Assembly: GCA_965263205.1 (NCBI GenBank)
Contig: CBDHHF010000003.1
Span: forward strand, 248,001 to 312,000
Reading direction: 5' to 3'
Source: JBCCIM01 sp965263205
GTDB lineage: Bacteria > Bacteroidota > Rhodothermia > Rhodothermales > JAHQVL01
Length of the DNA: 64,000 nucleotides
This document shows positions 37,042 to 45,821 of the stretch, piece by piece. Both the position numbers and the translations under genes were made by a program. The notes beneath the pieces are model-generated. The model did no database searches. It was not told where the DNA came from and saw only the letters and a list, made by a program, of their open reading frames with translations. Numbering within the stretch: the stretch's first letter is position 1; each line of letters begins with the position of its first letter.

Positions 37042-37186
37042 TTTTTCGTGCTTTCGGATTTCCGGGATTTCGATATACGCGGTCAGGGTATCCTGTTTTC
37101 TCAAACGTGGCGTAGTAATTCACCTACCTTGATTGTCAACTGGCTAAAAAAACGAAAATCCGACAACACGAAAATACGACAACACG
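37042..37186. repeat. dispersed repeat family A, inverted pair
   Basis: The left arm TTTTTCGTGCTTTCGGATT plus CCGGGATTTCG (37042-37072) faces the right arm AAAAAAACGAAAATCCGAC plus two more AACACGAAAAT units (37146-37186). A 73-base spacer ends in a run rich in ACCTTGATTGTCAACT. The layout repeats that seen at 27911-28016. Confidence 0.65.
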
Positions 37187-37331
37187 TTTCTCGAGCCCTA
37201 TTGAAGTCTTAATTCGCATCATTTGCCAATGTTTAGCTAAAAAACATGCTCTGGCACGGTCTTAGCAAATCCTGTTTCTTCGCTTACACATCGCTATTAC
37301 CACAAACAAACCCGGCCTTTTGGCTGTCCGT

Positions 37332-39083
37332 ATGAAGCCAGCCCCCAGACGCATCGCATTATTGCTCACCGTTGTGGGACTCAGTTTGATGCATTTGACC
37401 GCATCTGTATTACACGCACAGGAATTCTCAGCTACGCTGAACAACCATCCGCTTGGTAATTACACCGAATCGTTGATGGAATCCGATTTCTCTAGCGTTC
37501 AATTGCTGAATAATCTAGGAAACCGATTCAACATCGTTAATGGCAGTGAGGCGCTAGACGGTAATTCACTCCGTGTCGAATACCTCGCCGGCGAAACGGG
37601 CGCAGCAAACAGCGGCGGGCAGTTCTTTGCCTTCCTGCCGGCGCAAGAAGAGTACTATCTCGAGTATTACATCAAGTTTGGCGACAACTTCGACTTCCAG
37701 ATGGGCGGCAAACTACCTGGTCTGAGTGGCGGCGAAAGCAATTCTGGCGGCAACAAACCCAATGGTGACGGCTGGAGTGCGCGCTATATGTGGCGAGAAA
37801 ACGGCAACATGGTGGTTTATCTCTACCACATGGATCAGCCTACCTCGTACGGTGAAGATTTTGAACTCAACCGGAGCGTGCAACGCGGTACATGGCACCG
37901 CCTCACGCAGCGCGTAAAAGTAAACACCGGCAACAACAACGACGGTGAATTACAGGTTTGGTTTGATGGAGAGCTGGTCTTGCTTCGTACCGATATCCGG
38001 TACCGCAACAACAACCAGGCACCTGTCGACCACTTCTTCTTTTCAACTTTCCACGGCGGCAACACACCCGACTGGGAGCCGGACAACGACGGCTATGTGT
38101 ATTACGACAATATCCGCATTGGTACCAATGCCGCTGATTTTGTCCCCGGCGGCGACGGCGGCCTCCTGACGCAAATTGACAAACCGTCACGTGATGCCGT
38201 CTTTGAATCGCCGGCTACCATTGCCGTAGAAGCCTCTGCCTTCTCTATCGAAGGCGAAGTGACGGCAATCAATGTTTTTGCCAACGGCGACCTGATTGGG
38301 AGCACAACCAATCCGCCTTTTGTATTTAACTGGACGGGCGTAGCGCCGGGCACTTACACACTCACTGCTGAAGCAACTAATTCAGAAGGCGAAACAGGTG
38401 TCTCCACACCGGTGCAGATTACGGTGAATGATATCGACCCCGTAAAGGGCGCAAATCTGGCACTCAACAAACAAGTCTCCGTAACCGCAGAACAGGAAGG
38501 CAACCGCGGCAGCGGCGCAGTAGATGGGAGCGCAGATCCGGATGACCGCTGGTCGGCTTCCGGGTTTTCACAGGCTATTACTGTCGACCTTGGATCTATT
38601 CGCGACGTCAACCTGGCCGAAGTGCTTCCTTATCAGGACCGCGCCTATCAGTATACCGTTGCGGTTTCATCGGATAACGTGAGTTTCCAGACCGTGGTCG
38701 ACCGGTCAAGCAATACACAGGGTGGATCACTGCTATCCGATGCATTTAGCAAAACACCAGCACGCTATGTCCGACTAAACGTTACTGGCGCATCTGGGTA
38801 CACGGGCCCCTGGATTAGCATCATCGAGTTCAGGGTATTCAATACTGATGGCGACGCTTCTTCCCCACTCCTCGGCGACACGTCGCTGGATGGACAGGTC
38901 TCAGCCCTCGACGCCTCGATCATCTTGCAGCATGCCGTAGGCCTGATCAGCCTTGACCAGGAAGCACTCGCCAATGCTGACGTCTCCGGTAACGGCGAAG
39001 CCTCCACCTTTGATGCAAGCCTGGTACTTCAATACGTGGTAGACTTGATTGGCTGCTTTCCAGCTGAAGCCGGCTGTGAGTGA
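37332..39083 (+). CDS. secreted polysaccharide lyase-like protein with Ig, F5/8 type C and dockerin domains
   Basis: A probable exported glycan lyase. From the ATG at 37332 a signal peptide (ALLLTVVGLSLMHLTASVLHA) leads into a jelly-roll domain of about 230 residues resembling polysaccharide lyase family 14/alginate-lyase-like proteins (MGGKLPGLSGG, GDGWSARYMWRENGN, GTWHRLTQRVKVNTG, FDGELVLLRTD). A bacterial Ig-like domain follows, then a discoidin/F5-8 carbohydrate-binding domain (NLALNKQVSVTAE, RVFNTDG). Last come two dockerin repeats with Ca-binding Asp/Ser/Asn loops (DTSLDGQVSALDAS, DVSGNGEASTFDAS). Total 583 residues. No cohesin partner is in the window. Substrate is a guess (uronate-rich polysaccharide). 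Confidence 0.83.
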   Translation: MKPAPRRIALLLTVVGLSLMHLTASVLHAQEFSATLNNHPLGNYTESLMESDFSSVQLLNNLGNRFNIVNGSEALDGNSLRVEYLAGETGAANSGGQFFAFLPAQEEYYLEYYIKFGDNFDFQMGGKLPGLSGGESNSGGNKPNGDGWSARYMWRENGNMVVYLYHMDQPTSYGEDFELNRSVQRGTWHRLTQRVKVNTGNNNDGELQVWFDGELVLLRTDIRYRNNNQAPVDHFFFSTFHGGNTPDWEPDNDGYVYYDNIRIGTNAADFVPGGDGGLLTQIDKPSRDAVFESPATIAVEASAFSIEGEVTAINVFANGDLIGSTTNPPFVFNWTGVAPGTYTLTAEATNSEGETGVSTPVQITVNDIDPVKGANLALNKQVSVTAEQEGNRGSGAVDGSADPDDRWSASGFSQAITVDLGSIRDVNLAEVLPYQDRAYQYTVAVSSDNVSFQTVVDRSSNTQGGSLLSDAFSKTPARYVRLNVTGASGYTGPWISIIEFRVFNTDGDASSPLLGDTSLDGQVSALDASIILQHAVGLISLDQEALANADVSGNGEASTFDASLVLQYVVDLIGCFPAEAGCE

Positions 39084-39105
39084 CGAGTGACGAGTGACGA
39101 GTGAC
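39078..39105 (+). repeat. GAGTGAC heptamer array at the lyase stop codon
   Basis: Four exact copies of GAGTGAC run from 39078 to 39105. The lyase stop codon TGA (39081-39083) lies inside the first copy, so the array begins in the last two codons. A further 150 bases hold family D (39167-39193) and family C (39206-39246) fragments. Confidence 0.8.
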
Positions 39106-39166
39106 CGTATTCCCTTCGAAATTCGGTGTTCTTTGCTCGATATTCAAGAGGCTGCAAGCCCCGAAG

Positions 39167-39246
39167 AGATCCTTCGCGTGGCTCAGGATGACGGGACTGG
39201 CGCAGATCAGCAATCCGAAATCAACAATCCACACTCAGCAATCAAC
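39167..39246. repeat. dispersed repeat families D and C side by side
   Basis: AGATCCTTCGCGTGGCTCAG plus GATGAC (39167-39193, family D) is followed by ATCAGCAATCC, AAATCAACAATCC and CAGCAATCAACA units (39206-39246, family C) between the lyase and gltX. No reading frame fits. Confidence 0.6.
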
Positions 39247-39256
39247 AAATTGCGTG

Positions 39257-40744
39257 CTATAGCGTCGCAATCGCCGCCTTAAGCCGGCGCATACACGTTT
39301 CTTTCCCCAGAATCACCATCATGTCATACAGGCTTGGACCACCGGCGACGCCTGACAGTGCAATGCGCAACGGTGCCATGAGCTTGCCGAGGCCGGCTTC
39401 GTGGGCTTCAGCGGTGGCTTTTAAGTCAGCTTCGAGTGACTCAGCTGTGAACGTATCGCTCCCCTCGACCTTGTCCATGTAAGCCTGCAGTAGCGCCGGC
39501 GTGTCTTCTTTCCAGCGTTTTTTTACGGCTTTCTCGTTGTAGGAGGTTGGATCTTCGAAGAAATAGCGGACTTCGGTTACGAGATCGTGCGCAAAGGACA
39601 TGCGTTCCTGCATCAAGCCAAGAATAGCGGCCAGGGTATCGTCATCGACGTCGATGCCGGCAGTTGCTAGCGATGGCCGCACGCGAGCCTGCAACTCATC
39701 GAGTGAGAATCCGCGCAGGTATTGTTCGTTGTACCACTTCAGTTTATCCAGATTAAACTGCACGCCACTGCTGCCAATACGTTCAGCAGAAAACGCATCA
39801 ACGAGTGCATCGACCGTAAACAGCTCTTCTTCCGTTCCAGGATTCCAACCAAGCATGGCGAGGAAATTAACCACAGCTTCAGGCTCGTAGCCGGCTTCCT
39901 TGTACTGCCGTACATTCACAGGAATCCCCATTTTCTCCGCATTACGCTTGGACAGTTTTCCACCCGTAGGACTCAGAATCAGCGGAAGATGGGCTGTTTG
40001 GGGAGGCTCCCAGCCAAAAGCTTTATACAGCAGCATGTGTTTCGGTGTAGAAGGCAGCCACTCTTCTCCACGGATGATGTGCGTGATGCCCATCAAGTGA
40101 TCATCAACTACATTTGCGAGGTGATAGGTGGGCATCCCATCGGATTTGAGCAGAATCTGGTCATCAACCTGCTCAGAGGCAAAACTCACCGTACCCCGAA
40201 CGAGATCATCAAACTGAATCTGCTCGGCTTCGGGTACGCGCAGGCGCACAACGTACGGTGTCCCCTCTGCGATGGCTGCCTGTACCGCTGCATCGTCCAT
40301 CGTGAACGAGTTGCGCATGGATTGCCGCGCAACTGCGTCATATTTAGGTGATGGGTTATCCGGCGATGCAAGCCGGCTGCGCATCTCGTCGAGTTCTTCT
40401 TTCGTATCAAACGCGTAGTATGCCTGCCCTTCTGCAAGCAACAGGTCTACATAGTGGTGGTACAGCTCTTTCCTGTGCGATTGATAATACGGGCCGTAAT
40501 CACCTGCTACATTGGGCCCTTCATCATAGCTAAGCCCTGCCCAGGCGAGGCTATCGAGCATATCTTGCTCCGCTTCTGCGACGTACCGCTGCCGATCCGT
40601 ATCTTCGATTCTCAGCACAAACGTACCGCCCAATTTTCGGGCAAACAAGTAATTATAAAGGGCCGTTCGCAGTCCGCCGATATGCAACAATCCCGTTGGA
40701 CTGGGTGCAAACCGCACGCGTACATCTCCTTGATTCATGGGCAT
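39257..40744 (-). CDS. gltX: glutamyl-tRNA synthetase
   Basis: Charges tRNA-Glu with glutamate. The 495-residue class I synthetase has RFAPSPTGLLHIGGLRTALYN, with the HIGH-type motif HIGG at 21-24, and the KMSKS-type loop KLSKR at 263-267. The anticodon-binding helical domain follows. It carries DDLVRGTVSF and HLANVVDDHLMGITHIIRGEEWL, typical of GluRS. Whether it also charges tRNA-Gln cannot be told from the window. No neighbour shares its transcript. Upstream is a 420-base repeat-rich gap. Confidence 0.97.
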   Translation of the reverse strand: MPMNQGDVRVRFAPSPTGLLHIGGLRTALYNYLFARKLGGTFVLRIEDTDRQRYVAEAEQDMLDSLAWAGLSYDEGPNVAGDYGPYYQSHRKELYHHYVDLLLAEGQAYYAFDTKEELDEMRSRLASPDNPSPKYDAVARQSMRNSFTMDDAAVQAAIAEGTPYVVRLRVPEAEQIQFDDLVRGTVSFASEQVDDQILLKSDGMPTYHLANVVDDHLMGITHIIRGEEWLPSTPKHMLLYKAFGWEPPQTAHLPLILSPTGGKLSKRNAEKMGIPVNVRQYKEAGYEPEAVVNFLAMLGWNPGTEEELFTVDALVDAFSAERIGSSGVQFNLDKLKWYNEQYLRGFSLDELQARVRPSLATAGIDVDDDTLAAILGLMQERMSFAHDLVTEVRYFFEDPTSYNEKAVKKRWKEDTPALLQAYMDKVEGSDTFTAESLEADLKATAEAHEAGLGKLMAPLRIALSGVAGGPSLYDMMVILGKETCMRRLKAAIATL

Positions 40745-41017
40745 TAAAACAGGCTTACAGTTTATTTAACCCACCACTGTACTCCATTCCCGGCATGCTG
40801 TTCACGGTTTGTTGATTTTTTCGTGTTCTGCTGATTTTGTGCTCTCGGGATTTCGTGGTTTCGGGATTTCGACTATTGCTGAATTGAGGCTATTCTGGGG
40901 TTTCAGGCTGGCGTATGCGGTTTGATCATGTATAGCTGCTAGCCATAGGCATGTGCCTTCCGAGCTCATTCAGCTTCGCTCAGGATGATATTAGTTAAGT
41001 GCGGTGCCAGCCTGATA

Positions 41018-41044
41018 GAGACCCTTCGCATGGCTCAGGGTGAC
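41018..41044. repeat. dispersed repeat family D, second of two local copies
   Basis: GACCCTTCGCATGGCTCAGG followed by GTGACA. Together with GCTTCGCTCAGGATGATA at 40973-40990 it forms an imperfect direct duplication. Both copies are followed by a GGTGCYAGCC stretch. Confidence 0.55.
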
Positions 41045-41104
41045 ATGGGTGAAAAATGGTGCTAGCCCCCACCCAATCGAAAATCGGCATTCGAAAATCG
41101 ACAA

Positions 41105-41141
41105 TAAAAAAACAGGCGCCCTTCCGGAGAAAAGCGCCTGT
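41105..41141 (-). terminator. Rho-independent terminator after the anti-sigma gene
   Basis: An 8-bp perfect stem (ACAGGCGC at 41112-41119 with GCGCCTGT at 41134-41141) has a 14-base loop. On the minus strand seven U residues follow. It lies 30 bases past the stop of the anti-sigma gene. Confidence 0.88.
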
Positions 41142-41170
41142 ATTCTTTGCAACTACTTTAACGACAACCA

Positions 41171-41749
41171 CTAGGGTATAGTGGGTGGGCGAACGTCGGC
41201 TGAGAGGGCTTCTACGTCAATGCCGGGATAAAAGACATAAACATAGTTGGTGCCCGGAAGCACATCCATATCCGCAAACTCGATCAGTTCGTCGGTACCC
41301 GTTACCTGGCCCTGCACCTGATACACAGGCGCTGGATTGGCGTGGGTTTCGAACGTATCAGCCGGGATAAACAGGCCCGCCATAAATAAAAACATGGCAG
41401 TAACCACGGTTGTGCGCAGGGAAATGGCTGTTTTTGCGTTCCACAATGGCCGGCGGTCGCCCGCCCGGTCGATGCGTTTCATCATCGCCTTATGCTTCTG
41501 CAGCCGTTTGAACATGGCCGCATCTAGCGAAGGTGGAACCGTCAGGTTTTCCATCCGACTCATCCGTCGAAACTTCATAACCCCTTCCATTTCCCGCCGG
41601 CATTCGCCGCATACGGCCAGATGCGCAAACAGATCAGGTTGATCTGTCACTGGCAACTCACCGTCCAGGAAAGCATGTAGCGCCTCAATAGCGGGGTCTT
41701 TGCAGACGTCCTCATTGTGGGCTAACGATCTATTTAAAGGACTACTCAT
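41171..41749 (-). CDS. anti-sigma factor with zinc-finger (ZAS) domain
   Basis: A membrane anti-sigma factor that should hold its cognate ECF factor inactive. The 192-residue protein has a putative zinc-finger domain (LHAFLDGELP, then His43, Cys47 and Cys50 in HLAVCGEC). A basic linker follows, then one membrane helix (TTVVTAMFLFMAGLFI, about residues 112-127) and a periplasmic C-terminal segment of about 65 residues with no clear domain. It follows the ECF sigma gene by 57 bases on the same strand, the usual regulatory pair. Confidence 0.9.
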   Translation of the reverse strand: MSSPLNRSLAHNEDVCKDPAIEALHAFLDGELPVTDQPDLFAHLAVCGECRREMEGVMKFRRMSRMENLTVPPSLDAAMFKRLQKHKAMMKRIDRAGDRRPLWNAKTAISLRTTVVTAMFLFMAGLFIPADTFETHANPAPVYQVQGQVTGTDELIEFADMDVLPGTNYVYVFYPGIDVEALSADVRPPTIP

Positions 41750-41806
41750 TTATAATCTACTCCGATATGTTCTTGGGCAATGACTACAGAACGTGTGCCT
41801 TCCGAT

Positions 41807-42400
41807 CTAATCGGCAGTTAATTTCTCCGTTTCACTTCCAAGTACTTCTTCCAAATACACCCCCAGCTTCTTCCGTGCCTTGAACAGGCGCGACTTTACA
41901 GCGCTCAGGGTGCTTCTCGTCACAGCAGCTATCTCTTCGTACGTCATGTTCTGGTACTCGCGCAAAATAATGACTTCGCGATAGTCAGCTTTCAGCTCCA
42001 TAAGGAACCTATTAACCAGTTCAATCTTTTCGCTCTTCTCAAGCTCATGCACCGGCGTGTTTTTTGCTCCGTGCATATGCGGCGGCAATGACATCTCCGG
42101 ATCAAGGGGGATCTGCCAATTGTTTCGCCTGAGCTGATTCAAGCATTGATTACGCGCGATCGTGAACAACCAGGCCTTAAATGAATCTGTTTTCAAAAGC
42201 CGTTCCCTATTCTCGTATACGCGCAAGAATGTGTCTTGCAAAACGTCTTGTGCTAACTCCTTATTCAGGAGCATTTTTACACAAAACGCGTAGACTGCAT
42301 CCTTGTAACGATTGTATAGGGAAACAAAAGCAAATTCATCTCCGGTCTGAAACGCTTCGATCAGCGCTCTATCGCCATTGTTAAGTGTGTTTCCAGACAT
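41807..42400 (-). CDS. ECF RNA polymerase sigma factor
   Basis: I start it at 42400 (MSGNTLNNGD) because GGAG lies about 9 bases upstream on the minus strand, giving 197 residues. An upstream ATG at 42424 is also in frame. Sigma-2 reads YKDAVYAFCVKMLLNKELAQDVLQDTFLRVYENRERL, and sigma-4 reads DYREVIILREYQNMTYEEIAAVTRSTLSAVKSRLFKARKKL, split by a short linker. It directly precedes the ZAS anti-sigma gene and diverges from the parvulin cassette. That would suit an envelope-stress regulator, but the target genes are not shown by sequence. Confidence 0.93.
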   Translation of the reverse strand: MSGNTLNNGDRALIEAFQTGDEFAFVSLYNRYKDAVYAFCVKMLLNKELAQDVLQDTFLRVYENRERLLKTDSFKAWLFTIARNQCLNQLRRNNWQIPLDPEMSLPPHMHGAKNTPVHELEKSEKIELVNRFLMELKADYREVIILREYQNMTYEEIAAVTRSTLSAVKSRLFKARKKLGVYLEEVLGSETEKLTAD

Positions 42401-42509
42401 GAGAAGCTCCAAAAATAGCTGCAACTGCTGTTGAGTAGGACCCCTACGATTTCCGAAAGTTGCTCTTTAGCAGTTTTGCTTGTTCAACATCGTAGCATGA
42501 TTTAATAAA

Positions 42510-44609
42510 ATGATAAACATTCAAAGCTTCAAAAAATTGCGTACGCTAGTTCCATCGATGTTGCTGGCAGCCTTATTTATTGCCGGCTGTAGCAGTTCCA
42601 ATGTTGGCGACGCCGGCACAGATAACATGCCGGATATGTCCAGCGCCCTCCAGGTTGCCTCTTTCGGCAGCGAATCCCTCGGCCTCGACGAATTTGAAGA
42701 GGAATACGCCAGATCCGTTGGCGGCCGCGACATCGCTGCTGCAGACTCACTGCCGATGTACACCGAATTTCTCGACCGGTATGTCGATTTTCGGTTGAAA
42801 GTGATGTACGCTAAAGAAATTGGTCTCGATAAAGATTCTACCCTCCTTTCCGAGATCGACACCTACCGCAACCAACTCGCCCGGCCTTACCTGCTGGAAA
42901 AAGAGATTCTCGACCCTATTCTGCGCGACCTCTACGTGCGCAAGCAGAACATGGTAGATGCGAGCCATATTTTGGTCCGCGTTGGCCAGGCTGCCGGCCC
43001 TGAAGAGGTAGAAACAGCACGGGCAAAAATCACGTCCCTGCAGGATTCGATCAAAGCAGGTGTCGATTTTAACGACCTGGCATTCCGCTACTCCGAAGAC
43101 CCCTCAGCCAAACGGCCTGGTGCCGGCGGCTCCGGGCGACTCGGCTACTTTGTTGGTGGACAGATGGTGAAAGCCTTTGAAGACCGCGCGTATTCGACCC
43201 CTGTCGACTCCGTTTCTGAAATCTTCCGCTCTGACTTCGGCTTCCATATCATGAAAATTCATGACCGCCAGCCGAAAGTACCCGATGTTTGGGCATCACA
43301 CATTGCGGTTCGCTACTTCAAACCCTCTTCGCTCGACTCGCTCGACTCTGAAGGCCGCATTGCGCTGATTAAGGAGCGCCTCGATGCAGGGGAAGATTTT
43401 GCTGCGCTGGCTAAAGAGGAATCGGAAGACCTCGACTCAGGCAGCCGCGGCGGCCAGATTGGCCGGCTCCGCTTCACCCAGCCAGGCATGCCCGATGCTT
43501 TCAAAGAAGCCCTGTTTGCCCTGGAGAATCCGGGCGACTACTCGGACATCATCAAAACTGACTATGGCTACCATATCATCAAACTCGACAAACGAGCTGA
43601 GCCCGAAACGTTTGAAGAAGCATATGATGAGCTGAAAAACCACGCGTCTCGTCTGCCTCGCTTGAAAAAAGCTGAAAATGCGATGGCTGGCCAGATTCGC
43701 GAAAAATATGGCGTGACTGTCGATACGACACTGACACTGGATATTCTGGATGGCCGGCATTTTGGCGTACCCGATATCCTGAATACGCCTGCCAACCAGC
43801 TCAACATGGAAATCGCCTCCATTGGCGACGCTTCTTTCACCTTCCGTGACGTAGTGACCTTTGCTGAGACAGCATCCATTCCATTCCAGCCCGATACACT
43901 TGGCCTCGTGTATGATGCACTGGATCGCTTCCTGAACGATGAAGCACTGAACTATGAAGCAGCTCGCCTTGAAGGTAGAGACGCTTCGTTCAAGCAGATT
44001 CTCGATGAGTTTAAAAATGGCCTGTTGCTGTTTAAACTTATGGAAGACTCGGTATGGACTGCTGCTGCACAGGATACCGCCGGCTTGATGAAGTACCATG
44101 CACCGCGCGCTGATAGCTTCTGGTTCGACGATCGCACGCGCATTGTTAGCTTTCGCGCAAATGCTGACTCAGTACTCAAAAGCTTTGCAACCAAACTCGA
44201 TGAAGGGACAGACCTGGAAGAACTCGTAGCTATGGTTCAGCAGGATTCTACCATGATGGTTCGTGTAGACTCAACCTTCCTCTCAGGGCCAAACAAATCG
44301 GTCTTTGACCGGGCACTGGCCATCGAAAAAGGTGAATACATTGCCCCAACGCGTCATAGCACGGGTTACTTGCTGATGGTGAACGACGGCATCGATCCAG
44401 CGCGTAAAAAATCCTTCGAAGAAGCGCGTTCTGAAGTCCTGAATGGATACCAGGCGGAGCTTGAAGAGGCATTGCTTGATCGGCTGCGTAAGAAGTATAC
44501 CATTAAGAAATCGCCTGCGCCGCTCCAGGGAGCTTTTGTTGAAGACAAAGCAGCACTGAAGAAAGACGAAGGCCTGATCGACCGCCAAATGCCAAGCGCG
44601 GGACAATAA
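42510..44609 (+). CDS. lipoprotein peptidyl-prolyl isomerase with two parvulin domains
   Basis: Assists folding of exported proteins. The 699-residue product has a lipoprotein signal (LLAALFIAGC, Cys27). An N-terminal helical chaperone-like segment follows, then two parvulin domains. The first, about 150-255, has ASHILVRVGQA, LAFRYSEDPSAKRPGAGG and FGFHIMKIHDR. The second, about 265-372, has GGQIGRLRFTQPGMPDAF and YGYHIIKLDKR. The C-terminal 300 residues repeat a helical pattern similar to SurA cores. It opens a three-gene cassette of periplasmic PPIases and diverges from the ECF/anti-sigma pair. Confidence 0.9.
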   Translation: MINIQSFKKLRTLVPSMLLAALFIAGCSSSNVGDAGTDNMPDMSSALQVASFGSESLGLDEFEEEYARSVGGRDIAAADSLPMYTEFLDRYVDFRLKVMYAKEIGLDKDSTLLSEIDTYRNQLARPYLLEKEILDPILRDLYVRKQNMVDASHILVRVGQAAGPEEVETARAKITSLQDSIKAGVDFNDLAFRYSEDPSAKRPGAGGSGRLGYFVGGQMVKAFEDRAYSTPVDSVSEIFRSDFGFHIMKIHDRQPKVPDVWASHIAVRYFKPSSLDSLDSEGRIALIKERLDAGEDFAALAKEESEDLDSGSRGGQIGRLRFTQPGMPDAFKEALFALENPGDYSDIIKTDYGYHIIKLDKRAEPETFEEAYDELKNHASRLPRLKKAENAMAGQIREKYGVTVDTTLTLDILDGRHFGVPDILNTPANQLNMEIASIGDASFTFRDVVTFAETASIPFQPDTLGLVYDALDRFLNDEALNYEAARLEGRDASFKQILDEFKNGLLLFKLMEDSVWTAAAQDTAGLMKYHAPRADSFWFDDRTRIVSFRANADSVLKSFATKLDEGTDLEELVAMVQQDSTMMVRVDSTFLSGPNKSVFDRALAIEKGEYIAPTRHSTGYLLMVNDGIDPARKKSFEEARSEVLNGYQAELEEALLDRLRKKYTIKKSPAPLQGAFVEDKAALKKDEGLIDRQMPSAGQ

Positions 44610-44842
44610 GCCATCAGCTATTGCTGTCCCTTGTATGGACAAAATAGCTTGTTAGCTTTCGGATGGACTTATTAATTAAGGCGAAGACCTGTTTGGCCGG
44701 CTCCGATTTACGCAGCCACCCTACAGGCTTCGCCTTAATTTCGCTAAACCGCTTCCATCTTCTGGCTAGATCTGCCTATATTTTGTGTCACCCTCTGCTG
44801 TCTGTCTTCTACCCCTCGAACCTAGCGTTACACACCCTGACC

Positions 44843-45718
44843 ATGAACATGACGTCCCGTTTATGCTTTGCGTGCCTGATGGTCGCCTGTATACTCGGTC
44901 TCACCGCATGCAAAGAAAAACACGAAGATGTAGAGTACATTGCGCGCGTTGGTGACCAGTTGCTTACCAAAGATGACCTGGGACCGATGTTCGAGGTCTT
45001 TCCACTGGGCCTTGATTCGAGCGAAGCAATGGAGCAGATTGCTGAAGAATGGGTCAAAAACGAGTTGATTGCACAAGAGGCAATAAGACGCGGACTTCGT
45101 AATGACGTCGAAGTACAGCGGCTGCTGGAAGAAAATGAGCGTTCTGTGCTGGTAAGCACGTTTGTGTCTCGCCTATTCCAGGAAGAACCGCTGGACCCTT
45201 CTCGGGAAGAGGTTGAAGCATACTACGCGCAGAATGTAGACCAACTTGCACTCAGAGAAGACTACATCAGGGTACGCTATCTTACTACCCGCGATGCTGC
45301 CCAGGCAGAACAGGCAAGATTACTGCTTCGCGATGCAACCGTGGCCGGCAAAGCTGATTCGCTTTGGCCGTCTCTCCTCGACCGCTATGCGCTCGACAAA
45401 AACGCATCTTCGATGCTTTCTAACACATTTTATCCGCGTAGCGTGCTTTTCCCCTCGGCGCAATTACGTGAGATGGTCGCTCGCCTGAATGTGAACCAGA
45501 TTTCACCCGTGATCCAGGAAGGAGAGAATTTTCACTTTGTTCAAGTTGCAGAACGTCGCAATGCCGGCGCAGTACCTGAATTGTCCTGGATCGAGTCTGA
45601 GCTAAAGCAGCGCCTCACGATCGAGGCAAGGAAACAGATGCTTGCACGTCAGGTTCAACGGCTGAGAACAGAAGCATTGGCACGAGAAGACTTGGAAATC
45701 AAGTATCTCGACAACTAA
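44843..45718 (+). CDS. parvulin-like lipoprotein, isomerase motif weak
   Basis: I start it at the ATG at 44843 (MNMTSRLCFACLMVACILG), which gives a good lipoprotein signal ending in LTAC. The longer frame from 44663 does not. The 291-residue protein has a SurA-N-type helical region (MEQIAEEWVKNELIAQEAIRRGLRNDVEVQRLLEE) and a segment in the place of a parvulin domain (DYIRVRYLTTRDAAQAEQARLLL). That segment lacks several catalytic-site residues, so a chaperone role without isomerase activity is likely. It sits between the two-domain PPIase and the SurA-like gene. Confidence 0.82.
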   Translation: MNMTSRLCFACLMVACILGLTACKEKHEDVEYIARVGDQLLTKDDLGPMFEVFPLGLDSSEAMEQIAEEWVKNELIAQEAIRRGLRNDVEVQRLLEENERSVLVSTFVSRLFQEEPLDPSREEVEAYYAQNVDQLALREDYIRVRYLTTRDAAQAEQARLLLRDATVAGKADSLWPSLLDRYALDKNASSMLSNTFYPRSVLFPSAQLREMVARLNVNQISPVIQEGENFHFVQVAERRNAGAVPELSWIESELKQRLTIEARKQMLARQVQRLRTEALAREDLEIKYLDN

Positions 45719-45821
45719 CCGTTCGCGCTGGCTTTTGTGTTGTTAAGGCCTGCCTCGTTGCAGGCAATATTCGTTATATATCGTTCGTTCTGTATGCGAA
45801 CGAGACACAGGTATTACCTAG

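Larger units (their letters stand above)
36762..37331. other. 570-base gap with two repeat families and no gene
   Basis: No open frame with coding signs is present. It holds a family B element at 36836-36870 (GGTTGAAGGTT wording) and an inverted pair of family A arms at 37042-37072 and 37146-37186. The remainder shows no strong hairpin, and I could not place promoters for the two divergent genes with confidence. Confidence 0.6.
40745..41170. other. 425-base gap with repeats and a terminator, no gene
   Basis: No coding frame is supported. The gap holds family A text (40815-40871) and two direct, 55-base-spaced family D copies (from about 40969 and 41018). It also has a stretch of AATCGAAAATCGG/ATTCGAAAATCGAC units (about 41078-41105), then the terminator of the anti-sigma gene. 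Confidence 0.6.

Noticed and set aside
44663..44842. Longer start of the middle parvulin-like gene
   Set aside because: The 60 extra residues destroy the lipoprotein signal that is clear from 44843.
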